From JAFGTX01 sp942492225 (GTDB lineage Bacteria; Bacillota; Clostridia; Peptostreptococcales; Acidaminobacteraceae): 42,812 nt of DNA. Of the stretch, positions 8,518 through 16,023 are shown piece after piece. The stretch's first letter is position 1. Each line of letters begins with the position of its first letter. Below the pieces are notes generated by a model that searched no databases, was not told the DNA's origin, and saw only the letters and a program-made list of their open reading frames with translations. The position numbers and the translations under genes are program-made. The stretch lies in the NCBI GenBank assembly GCA_942492225.1, contig CALODS010000050.1, forward strand, positions 1-42,812. Direction: 5' to 3'.

Positions 8518-9390
8518 TTATTTAATTTTGGCACAAATACCTTCGATAAATTTTTTAATATTGATTTTTCCTCTCGTAGAACTTTCATTTTCAAGAAATT
8601 TCATTTCTTGTTTAACCTGCTTCAAATCAAATAAAATAGTACTATAATCCATAAATTTAATATTGTAATAATCCTCTATTCCGAGAAGTGCAATCGTTGA
8701 TAATGCTTTTGAGACAGTTCGCCTGATCTTTTGTTCCAAAGACCTAGCATTAATAACCTCTGATAGTTGGCTACTTCCTTCTTTTAGTATTTCGTCATAA
8801 AATGGCTTTAATACAATATCTCTTCTTCCTTCAACTTGTTCCTTTTTTATAAGTTTCATAATAATTTCTTTAAGATACTTTGCACCGCTTTCATTAATAA
8901 TCCCAATATCAGAAAACACTTGATCTATTTTCTTGTCATAGGACATTGTTGGTTCTATTGGTTTTGTATCCTCTAAAGTATATACTGTATTCTTTATCAA
9001 TCTAAAAGATTTTTCATATTCTATGCTCTTTACAACATGAGTTATGACACTTATAACCTCAATATTATTAATTGGTTTAGAAATAAAAAATAGCACACCA
9101 GCCTTATATGCTTTTGAGACAATCTGTCTATCTTCCACCTGAGATATCATTATAAATTTACCTTTATATCCATTGCCAATGGCTTCTTCAATAATCGCAA
9201 TTCCATCTTTAGCAGGTAAAAGCATATCAATAATCACAACATCAGGGTTATAAAACAATATTTCATTTGATGCTTCAACGCCGTCTGATAATTCACAAAA
9301 TACACGCCCCAATTCATTGCGAATAATTAAATCTTTTAACATCATTCTAATATTTATATCGTCATCTATTAATATAAATGTATTACTCAT
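8518..9390 (-). CDS. Response regulator, GlnL/YcbB type
   Basis: The receiver domain covers residues 1 to about 120: acidic pocket DDD near residue 10, phospho-acceptor Asp about 55 in DVVIIDMLLPAKDG, conserved Lys in FFISKP. The C-terminal part (about 130-290, SDIGIINESGAKYLKEII ... EGRRDIVLKPFYDEI) resembles the YcbB domain of B. subtilis GlnL, which activates glutamine-use genes. I chose the ATG at 9390, preceded by GAAGGG; the open frame starts two codons earlier. The start overlaps the kinase stop by 8 nt. Next to gltS, a role in glutamate or glutamine sensing is likely but inferred. Confidence 0.85.
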   Translation of the reverse strand: MSNTFILIDDDINIRMMLKDLIIRNELGRVFCELSDGVEASNEILFYNPDVVIIDMLLPAKDGIAIIEEAIGNGYKGKFIMISQVEDRQIVSKAYKAGVLFFISKPINNIEVISVITHVVKSIEYEKSFRLIKNTVYTLEDTKPIEPTMSYDKKIDQVFSDIGIINESGAKYLKEIIMKLIKKEQVEGRRDIVLKPFYDEILKEGSSQLSEVINARSLEQKIRRTVSKALSTIALLGIEDYYNIKFMDYSTILFDLKQVKQEMKFLENESSTRGKINIKKFIEGICAKIK

Positions 9391-10651
9391 AATCACCCTT
9401 CTTTCTGATCATTACAATAGGAACTTTCACGACAAACTTTGTACCAGATCCTTCTATAGATTCAACACTTACATGTCCACCAATACTCTCCAAAATATTT
9501 TTTACATGTGTTAAACCAATACCAGTGCTTGCTTCACCTGTAACAGTGTGATATTTCGTCGTAAACCCAGGATTAAATATTAATGGTTGTACATCATGAG
9601 GAATACCTGTACCTGTGTCCATCACAATAAATTGATGTACATCTTTGCATTCATTATAAACAACGTGAATTACTCCACCTGTTTTACACGCCACAATGCT
9701 ATTGTCTATGAGATTGTTAAGAATGGTGAACAAACTTAAATAACTTTCAATAACAGGATTGCCATTTTGTTCAAAAAAAAGGCTCATTTCTAACTGTTGT
9801 TCTTTGATCACCTTATTATAGTTTTCTTTCATAATATCAAATATTTCACTAACCTTTAAATGTTCTAATTCTTCTATAGAAGACACAAAATTTTGAAACC
9901 CACTTAACACTCTTAAATAATCTTTTTTTATTTCATGAACGTCTTTAGAAATATCTAGAAGAGGTTCTTTGAAGGAATCACCCTCTTGAGCTGCTGCATA
10001 AAGGGCATAACTTTTACTCATCACTCTTTCAATTTCAGCAGATGACTTCTGTAGATAGAATAACTCAGCTTCAACATTTGCAACAAGCATATTCAATTGA
10101 CTATAACGCTTTTGGTGCTCTTGTTTAAGAATAAATAATTCTTTTTTACGCCAAGCAAAATAGATTGCATATCCTGTTATACTTCTTATTAAACCAACGA
10201 TTACAATGACCATTGCCGTTTGACTTGATAAATCATTTCTTATAAATGCTTCAAAACCATTACTGATGATATCAACGATTGCCAACACTATTAATGTTCT
10301 AAAGAAATCATCTTTATGTTTATAAACTTGAACACCTTTAAAAAGAAATGCAAACACAATATAATATACTAGCGAAGGCAGTCCATCTAAAAAAGCCACT
10401 TCGTAAGGCGTGCCTAACAAGAACATTCCCGACAATAAACGTTCAGCAAAAATTACACTGCCTGAAAAAAGAATCAGCGGTAATGGATCAATATCCTCAC
10501 GTACAAGACCAATTATATTTATCAATATAATTCCTAGTGACACTCTAAACAAACTATTTAATGGATAAAAATGAATCTCGCTACCTAGTGAAATCATGAG
10601 TGCTAGTAGAAGATAACTATTAAAATTTTTGTTGATATGATTTATACGCAT
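9383..10651 (-). CDS. Membrane sensor histidine kinase, GlnK/YcbA type
   Basis: The N-terminal ~170 residues contain about six membrane segments. A coiled-coil (KQEHQKRYSQLNMLVANVEAEL...) follows, then the dimerisation helix with the likely phospho-acceptor His239 in DVHEIKKDY. This HEIKKDY signature is shared with YcbA-like kinases. The ATPase domain has N-box NNLIDNSIVA, G1 DTGTGIP and G2 STGIGLTHVK. The ATG has AAGGAGAA seven bases upstream. It overlaps its response regulator, forming a two-gene operon. The upstream gap (10652-10778) is AT-rich, with a TTGACT box but no well-spaced -10. The ligand cannot be told from sequence. Confidence 0.87.
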   Translation of the reverse strand: MRINHINKNFNSYLLLALMISLGSEIHFYPLNSLFRVSLGIILINIIGLVREDIDPLPLILFSGSVIFAERLLSGMFLLGTPYEVAFLDGLPSLVYYIVFAFLFKGVQVYKHKDDFFRTLIVLAIVDIISNGFEAFIRNDLSSQTAMVIVIVGLIRSITGYAIYFAWRKKELFILKQEHQKRYSQLNMLVANVEAELFYLQKSSAEIERVMSKSYALYAAAQEGDSFKEPLLDISKDVHEIKKDYLRVLSGFQNFVSSIEELEHLKVSEIFDIMKENYNKVIKEQQLEMSLFFEQNGNPVIESYLSLFTILNNLIDNSIVACKTGGVIHVVYNECKDVHQFIVMDTGTGIPHDVQPLIFNPGFTTKYHTVTGEASTGIGLTHVKNILESIGGHVSVESIEGSGTKFVVKVPIVMIRKKGDYE

Positions 10652-10778
10652 GAGTTCTTCTCCTTTAGCTGTTCATAATAGCGCCTTAAATAAATTCATC
10701 TATAATTACACTCAATTTTCATCATATAATAATTTTTCTCTATTTGAAATAGTCAAAATAAAACCACTGAATAAATTT

Positions 10779-10826
10779 AACACAAAAAGAAACCGTCCAA
10801 GCAGAGACGGTTTCTTTTTGTGTTTT
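10779..10826 (-). terminator. Strong terminator of the grdH-grdI-BCCT operon
   Basis: A long near-perfect hairpin has arms ACAAAAAGAAACCGTC and GACGGTTTCTTTTTGT around an 8-nt loop. It starts about 45 nt after the BCCT stop on the minus strand. The T-rich right arm gives the U tract. It separates the betaine operon from the two-component operon. Confidence 0.88.
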
Positions 10827-10868
10827 TAGGAAGTTGACATTCCTATATGCTATAGAACTTGGTGAATT

Positions 10869-12356
10869 CTAAAGTGTTTCCTCTTTAAATGCTTTAAAGA
10901 GTGAAACACAAGCAACCAACATAATAAATACAAATGGGAACGCTGCAGCAAGAGATGCCGTTTGAAGTGGTTTTAATCCTCCTGCAAGTAGCAGTGCTGT
11001 TGCTAACAGTGATTGTACAAGACCCCAAATGATTTTCTTTTTATTCGAAGGATTTAAATCCCCGTTTGAAGTAAACATCCCTAATACAAAAGTTGCTGAA
11101 TTTGCAGATGTAATAAAGAATGTACATAGTAATAATAAGGTTAAGCCTGATAAAAGTGCACTCATTGGATACTGACTGTATACAATAAATAAGGCTGTTT
11201 CTGGACTACCTGGCAATTGAGCCAGTTTTTCCATGCCCATTTTTGAAATCATATCAATCCCCATACCGCCAAAGACTGCAAACCAGATAAAAGATGCAAT
11301 TGCAGGGGCAATGATAACACCCATAACAAATTCTCTTACCGTTCTACCTTTAGAAATACGAGCAATAAATGAGCCAACAAATGGTGCCCAAGCAATCCAC
11401 CATGCCCAGTAGAACACAGTCCAACCATTGACCCAACCATTATCACCAATAATGTTCAAGTGTAAGCTGTCAATAGCAAAGTTATTAATATATTGCCCTA
11501 GACCTTCTGAAAATCCATTTACCATTAACAGTTTAGGTCCAAGAATTACACAAAGTGTTAATAAACCGCCTGCAAGGTAAAGGTTAATGTCACCTAATAA
11601 TGCAATCCCTTTTTCTATCCCTGCTACCGCTGTCCAAATATACAATACCGTAATGACTGCGATAATGCCGACTTGAACGGCTGGTGTCATTGGTAATCCA
11701 AATACATAATTCATTCCACTATTAATTTGTAACGTCCCAAGACCAAGTGAAGTAGCTACGCCTGCAACTGTTGCAAATACAGCGAGTATGTCAATTGTTT
11801 TTCCAATCGGACCTTCTACACCTTTGCGACCAATAATCGGAATGAAAATACTACTAATCAGTCCAGGATAACCTTTTCTAAATTGAAAGTAAGCAAGTGC
11901 TAACCCAATGATGGCATAGTTTGCCCAAGGGTGGAAGCCCCAGTGCTTAAACGATGCACGCATCGCAAAAGACACTGCTTCCGAACTTCCTGGGATCATA
12001 TTAGGTGGGTTTACAAAGTGAGAAATTGGTTCGGCAACGCCCCAAAATACAAGGCCAATACCCATGCCTGCTCCGAAAAGCATCGCAAACCAAGATTTCG
12101 TACTAAATTCTGGCACAGAATCATCTGCACCTAATTTGATTTTTCCATACTTACTAAAAGCAAGCATAAGAGCAACCACTACAAATACAAACATTGATAG
12201 TAAATACATCCAACCGAAATTGACTGTAAGAAAATTCATTAATTTACCAGCAAGAACCCCAAAATTCTCACTATAGAATAACCCCCATGCAGCTATAATT
12301 GTTACAATCACAAGGGATATATAAAACACAGATTGACTTTGTTTTTTATTATCCAT
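10869..12356 (-). CDS. BCCT-family transporter, probable glycine betaine carrier
   Basis: The protein has 495 residues and twelve expected membrane segments. It carries the BCCT signature FYWAWWIAWAPFVGSFIARI around residue 315 and the substrate/sodium-site stretch GAGMGIGLVFWGVAEPISH around residue 95. The glycine-rich GMGIG form is typical of Na+-coupled betaine carriers such as BetP and OpuD, whereas carnitine antiporters differ here. There is no long osmosensing C-terminal tail, so a nutritional rather than osmotic role is plausible. It starts 10 nt after grdI, so it is co-transcribed with the reductase genes. Substrate betaine is inferred from this context; choline or sarcosine cannot be excluded. 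Confidence 0.9.
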   Translation of the reverse strand: MDNKKQSQSVFYISLVIVTIIAAWGLFYSENFGVLAGKLMNFLTVNFGWMYLLSMFVFVVVALMLAFSKYGKIKLGADDSVPEFSTKSWFAMLFGAGMGIGLVFWGVAEPISHFVNPPNMIPGSSEAVSFAMRASFKHWGFHPWANYAIIGLALAYFQFRKGYPGLISSIFIPIIGRKGVEGPIGKTIDILAVFATVAGVATSLGLGTLQINSGMNYVFGLPMTPAVQVGIIAVITVLYIWTAVAGIEKGIALLGDINLYLAGGLLTLCVILGPKLLMVNGFSEGLGQYINNFAIDSLHLNIIGDNGWVNGWTVFYWAWWIAWAPFVGSFIARISKGRTVREFVMGVIIAPAIASFIWFAVFGGMGIDMISKMGMEKLAQLPGSPETALFIVYSQYPMSALLSGLTLLLLCTFFITSANSATFVLGMFTSNGDLNPSNKKKIIWGLVQSLLATALLLAGGLKPLQTASLAAAFPFVFIMLVACVSLFKAFKEETL

Positions 12357-12366
12357 TTGATGCCCC

Positions 12367-13680
12367 CTATATTTTTACTTTAAATACAGTTTGCTCTTGC
12401 ACGTCTTCTGTTAAGGCATCTAATGCAACACCCACTCTATGATGTCTTAATTTCCATTGAGCTTCTTTCGATGTACTTGGATCTCCAAGTGGATAAGGAA
12501 TAGAAATAGTTGGTACGATTCTATTTGATCCGACCGTCGTCGCTACAGGAATCAAGTTACACATTTGTACTATTGGGAATCCTGCTTTTTCAAGCGTTTT
12601 AACCATCGTTGCACCGCAACGAGTACAAGTGCCTCAAGTAGATGTTAAAATAATTGCGTCTACACCCGCTTCTTGTAAAAATGGTACCATTTCACTTGCC
12701 ATTCTTGCTGCTTCTGCTTCAGTTGTACCTGTTCCTACCGTACTGTAGAAGTACTCATGAAGTTTGCCGATTTTACCCATCTTTTCATATTCTCTCATTG
12801 AATCGATTGGTACAATTACATCTGGATCTGCATCAGCTGCTGCTGGATCAAAGCCTGCATGAATCGTTTTATAAACGCCACCTTCTAGCCCTGCATTACT
12901 TGAAATATCATAACGTCCCCATCTTGTTGCTGAAGCCGATTGAATTCTATCTGGATTAGCAATAGGAACGATACCACCTGTTGTTACAATTGCGATAGTG
13001 GCTTTTGATAAATCTACAATTGGTGCTGCAATAGGCACTCTATCTAACTTAGGAATAACAAGTTCCGTTTGAAAATCATCTCCTGCTAATTTTTTCAATA
13101 ACATTTCCATCGCTCTATCAGCCGCTGGTTTTGCATCTTCTCTCCATACTTGATGACGGATACCTCTTGCAAAGAAGCCTTCTTCTTCAGCTAAGAACAT
13201 CGTTTCACCATTAAGAATTTTATCGCCAAGTGCAGCCATTTTTGCTGTGTCTTTTCTCATTGCTGCCGCACTTTTACCACCTGGAAAAACAAAAGTGTCC
13301 TTTTTAAACATTTCAACACCTGGGTTTTCTACGTGCATAGAAGTGATTGTTTTTACGCCAAATTCTTTTTCAACATGCTTACAGATTGTTCCACATGCAA
13401 CACCGTAACGTCCCGCTTGGAAAGCTGGACCAGCAAAGAAAATATCAAATTCAATATCTTTTAAAAATCCATTGATTGTTGCTACTGCTTCTTCTGTATT
13501 TGATCCCATGAAGTTGTCACCACAAATAATTGTATGCGTTACTTCTGCATTTTGAAGACTTGCATCAAGGGCAAGACCAGGGCCTACTAAACCTTCTCTA
13601 ATTTCTGGAGCATGGTCAGCCATTTCTTCTCCGCCAATACCTGCGAAGAATTGGTTAATATATAAAACTGCTTTTTTCAT
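12367..13680 (-). CDS. grdI: Betaine reductase component B selenoprotein subunit (UGA = Sec)
   Basis: This is component B of the glycine/sarcosine/betaine reductase family (GrdB/GrdF/GrdI), which binds the substrate and delivers the carboxymethyl group to the selenoether of component A. The frame runs from MKKAVLYINQFFAGIGGEE to ILTST, meets a TGA at 12636-12634, and continues without interruption as GTCTRCGATMV to a normal end (HRVGVALDALTED). The TGA therefore occupies the Sec position of the UxxCxxC motif, codon 349. The full product is 437 residues, the size of known GrdI. TGA acts as an ordinary stop in neighbouring genes, so recoding is local. The betaine rather than sarcosine assignment rests on the downstream BCCT gene and is moderate. 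Confidence 0.9.
12607..12636 (-). promoter_or_regulatory. Sec UGA codon and putative bacterial SECIS hairpin
   Basis: The UGA codon (12636-12634) is followed 12 nt later by a perfect six-base-pair hairpin CGTTGC-GGT-GCAACG (12621-12607). Bacterial SECIS elements lie in the coding region directly downstream of UGA and carry a G/GU-containing apical loop, as seen here (GGU). SelB binding is inferred. Confidence 0.65.
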
Positions 13681-13721
13681 GTGTACGCCTTCCTCTCATT
13701 TAAACTTAATTTAAATTTCTC

Positions 13722-15050
13722 TTAGAATTCTTTCATTGTTTTTGGAGACCATCCACACACTTGATCACCACAGAACATTGAGTTGTTTTCTAGAATAATT
13801 GAACCATCTTCTTTAACAGATGCGCCTAATTTTTCATCAAATGCCCATCCACCAGATAAACCGTCTCTAGCAAGTGCTTCTAACTCACCGATAACTGTTT
13901 TCATTGCTGGTAATTCAATTAATTGAGATACGTTACCACATGTTACAATCGCATCTGCCATTTCATCTAATGTTACAAGTGGTTGAGATTGACCATCTCT
14001 ACCAGTACATTCATTAGTCATTCCTACTGTTTTAACACCAGCTTTTTCTAATTCTACGAAACAAGCGATAAAGTCAGCATCTGGGTTTCCGTATCCTTCT
14101 TCTGCTAATATTGCGCCGTCAGCACCGACCATAGTAGCAAGCTTTGCAACAAATTGTGCCGAACGTTGTTTTTGCTCAAGAGATACATTTAAGTTTGACA
14201 TAATCACACCTAAGAAGTTTACAGACGTACCATGCTCAGCGTATAATCTCTTGATAGTCGGATTATTTTGGAAATCATAAGTTGACCATTTTGAAGAACA
14301 TGGCATAAATGAACCAGAGATAAATGCACCATCAAGCACTTCATTTGGATGAACAAGTGTAGGAATAAAGTGATTTAAATCCCATCCGTAAATTAGATCG
14401 TTATATCCCATTTCTTCCATTTGCGATTGTGGCTGCATCACATAAACGACTGAAGGTAATTTAGAGACTTCAGCAGAACGTTTCGTCATGCCGCCTAATT
14501 CTAAAATTTCCATTTCTTCTGGCGTTTCATTTTCTACAGCTTTAGCTAAATACTCCGCTAATTTATGTGCACCCCATCTAATGGCATGGTTTTTCTTTTG
14601 TTGTTCATGTCTTTCAAATTCTTCATCTGTATCAGCTACTAGACAAATATTGATAAGTTGTGAAAATAGAGTGTATTTAGCACCTTCACCAGACATATCT
14701 ATGATGCCGTCACCAAAACTACCCCAGTGTTTTCCAACAGCTAAAACACTACATCCTTTTAAGGCATTTGTTCTGCCGATACCAGCTTGCGAGACTTCAC
14801 CTGTAACACCTGGGAAAGCCGCTGCTTCAGAGCCGACTTTTGCTCTAGGCTCAACAGCCTCTTTGACAGGTACAATTCTAGTTTCATCTCCTGGATTGGC
14901 AATAATAATGTCACAATCTGTAATATGCTCATCCTCTTTTACAATAGCGATTGCCTCTTCTTTGTTAATGGTTAACGTTCCTTTAGAAAATTTAGTTACA
15001 TCACCAAATTTTACTTCCTTAACGAAAAAATTACCTAGTTCTAATTTCAC
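13722..15050 (-). CDS. grdH: Betaine reductase component B proprotein subunit (GrdE/GrdG/GrdH family)
   Basis: The protein belongs to the GrdE/GrdG/GrdH family, the non-selenium half of component B. It is made as a proprotein and cleaved at a Cys that becomes a pyruvoyl group, which binds the amine substrate. Recognisable stretches are ANPGDETRIVPVKEAVEPR, GKHWGSFGDGIIDMSG, SGSFMPCSSKWSTYDFQNNP and VGMTNECTGRDG. Cys251 lies near the cleavage position known in GrdE (about 242), but I cannot fix the site. It starts with GTG at 15050, with AAGGAG nine bases upstream, and lies 41 nt before grdI. Its 442 residues match GrdH. Substrate class is inferred from the BCCT neighbour. Confidence 0.87.
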   Translation of the reverse strand: MKLELGNFFVKEVKFGDVTKFSKGTLTINKEEAIAIVKEDEHITDCDIIIANPGDETRIVPVKEAVEPRAKVGSEAAAFPGVTGEVSQAGIGRTNALKGCSVLAVGKHWGSFGDGIIDMSGEGAKYTLFSQLINICLVADTDEEFERHEQQKKNHAIRWGAHKLAEYLAKAVENETPEEMEILELGGMTKRSAEVSKLPSVVYVMQPQSQMEEMGYNDLIYGWDLNHFIPTLVHPNEVLDGAFISGSFMPCSSKWSTYDFQNNPTIKRLYAEHGTSVNFLGVIMSNLNVSLEQKQRSAQFVAKLATMVGADGAILAEEGYGNPDADFIACFVELEKAGVKTVGMTNECTGRDGQSQPLVTLDEMADAIVTCGNVSQLIELPAMKTVIGELEALARDGLSGGWAFDEKLGASVKEDGSIILENNSMFCGDQVCGWSPKTMKEF

Positions 15051-15096
15051 AAGATACGCTCCTTTCAGATAGTTATTTCTTATACCTTATGGCATC

Positions 15097-15125
15097 AGTA
15101 TAGATAATTTTTTTATCTTTGTAAA
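15097..15125 (-). promoter_or_regulatory. Putative sigma-A promoter of grdH-grdI-BCCT
   Basis: On the minus strand a TTTACA -35 box (15125-15120) and TATACT -10 box (15102-15097) are separated by exactly 17 bases. They leave a leader of about 40 nt before the grdH GTG. The -35 box overlaps the downstream copy of a palindromic pair, a layout typical of repression. Confidence 0.7.
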
Positions 15126-15150
15126 CATGTTTATTTCATAAACATGTTTT
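15122..15150 (-). promoter_or_regulatory. Twin palindromes, likely TetR operator
   Basis: The palindrome AAACATGTTT occurs twice, at 15123-15132 and 15140-15149, with centres 17 bp apart. The first extends to TAAACATGTTTA. They lie at and just upstream of the -35 box of the grdH promoter, and the only regulator gene nearby is the TetR gene that precedes this promoter. Binding by that protein is inferred. Confidence 0.65.
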
Positions 15151-15226
15151 AATTGATTGACTATTCTTATTTTTAATTGATATATATTTAACACAGCAAA
15201 GTGATTTCAACAGCTTCATCAAACAA

Positions 15227-15265
15227 AAAAAACTTTGAAAAAATTAAATTTTTTCAAAGTTTTTT
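15227..15265 (-). terminator. Terminator between tetR and grdH
   Basis: A perfect 17-bp stem (AAAAAACTTTGAAAAAA with its complement) encloses a 5-nt loop. It lies about 38 nt after the tetR stop on the minus strand and is symmetrical enough to act on either strand. It isolates tetR transcription from the grdH promoter. Confidence 0.85.
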
Positions 15266-15303
15266 GATTCGTTCAACTATTCAGTTTACATAATACTTCA
15301 ACA

Positions 15304-15969
15304 CTAAATTCTAAAAGCATCTATTGATTTTCTTATCAGCTTTATGATTTTATCCACTTCTGTTACCTTTTGTATATCTCCATAAGGTGGTGCAATTGAT
15401 CTATCTAAAAATCCACGGTATAGCAAAAGAGTCATATCATTTAAATCATCAACGTCATCTATTTTTATGACTTGCTCGTTAACTAGCGGAAGAAGGCTCT
15501 GCTTATTCCGATCATAAATGCTATGTGCATTTAGCATTGGCAATAAATCTTCTGTATGCATTCCAAAATCATTAGGGTAAATTTCAAAATAATTATCAAA
15601 TATTTCTTTAACGTCATCATTTGGCGTTAAAAAGAAAATTGCTTTAAATATTTTGGGTCGTTCAAAAGAATGTAAACAAAACACTTCCCATATCTTCAGA
15701 TATTTCAATTCACCACTATCAGCTTCTTTGATATAGTCATCTAACACCAAGTAATAATCTTTCAAATATTTTATCGCCGCATAACCAATCAGATGATCTA
15801 AGTTAGTAAAATAATTGTAAAGAGTCGCGCTATTATACCCTGCAATATCAGCTACTTTTCTAACAGTTACAGCGTCTACACCTTCTTTTTCGATTACTTC
15901 ATGTGCTGCATCAATAAAATAGGACATAATTCTTAATTTTTGTCTTTCTTTTCTTGTTTGTCCTGCCAT
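15304..15969 (-). CDS. TetR/AcrR-family regulator, probable regulator of the betaine reductase operon
   Basis: The N-terminal ~60 residues form a TetR helix-turn-helix: AAHEVIEKEGVDAVTVRKVADIAGYNSATLYNYFTNLDHLI. The rest is a helical ligand/dimer domain without recognised relatives. The total is 221 residues. The gene is in the same direction as grdH, separated by a terminator and by a promoter with two palindromes. It starts 54 nt after polC. A local role controlling betaine use is inferred from position; whether it represses or activates is not shown, though the operator overlapping the -35 box favours repression. The ligand could be betaine or a derivative. Confidence 0.85.
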   Translation of the reverse strand: MAGQTRKERQKLRIMSYFIDAAHEVIEKEGVDAVTVRKVADIAGYNSATLYNYFTNLDHLIGYAAIKYLKDYYLVLDDYIKEADSGELKYLKIWEVFCLHSFERPKIFKAIFFLTPNDDVKEIFDNYFEIYPNDFGMHTEDLLPMLNAHSIYDRNKQSLLPLVNEQVIKIDDVDDLNDMTLLLYRGFLDRSIAPPYGDIQKVTEVDKIIKLIRKSIDAFRI

Positions 15970-16023
15970 GTCTTCACCCTTTTCAAATAATTTAAACGTG
16001 TCTATAGTCGTTATTATATCATA

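Noticed and set aside
12367..12606. A separate 79-residue gene downstream of the GrdB-like protein.
   Set aside because: It is the C-terminal part of the same selenoprotein after the Sec UGA. Its ATG has no ribosome-binding site and cuts the CxxC motif.
12634..12636. TGA read generally as Trp or Gly (altered genetic code).
   Set aside because: TGA ends other genes of normal length in the window, such as the PilZ gene and cheC, so only the local Sec reading fits.
14488..15072. A 194-residue plus-strand ORF opposite grdH.
   Set aside because: It has no recognisable domain or ribosome-binding site and is antisense to a well-conserved gene; it is a shadow frame.
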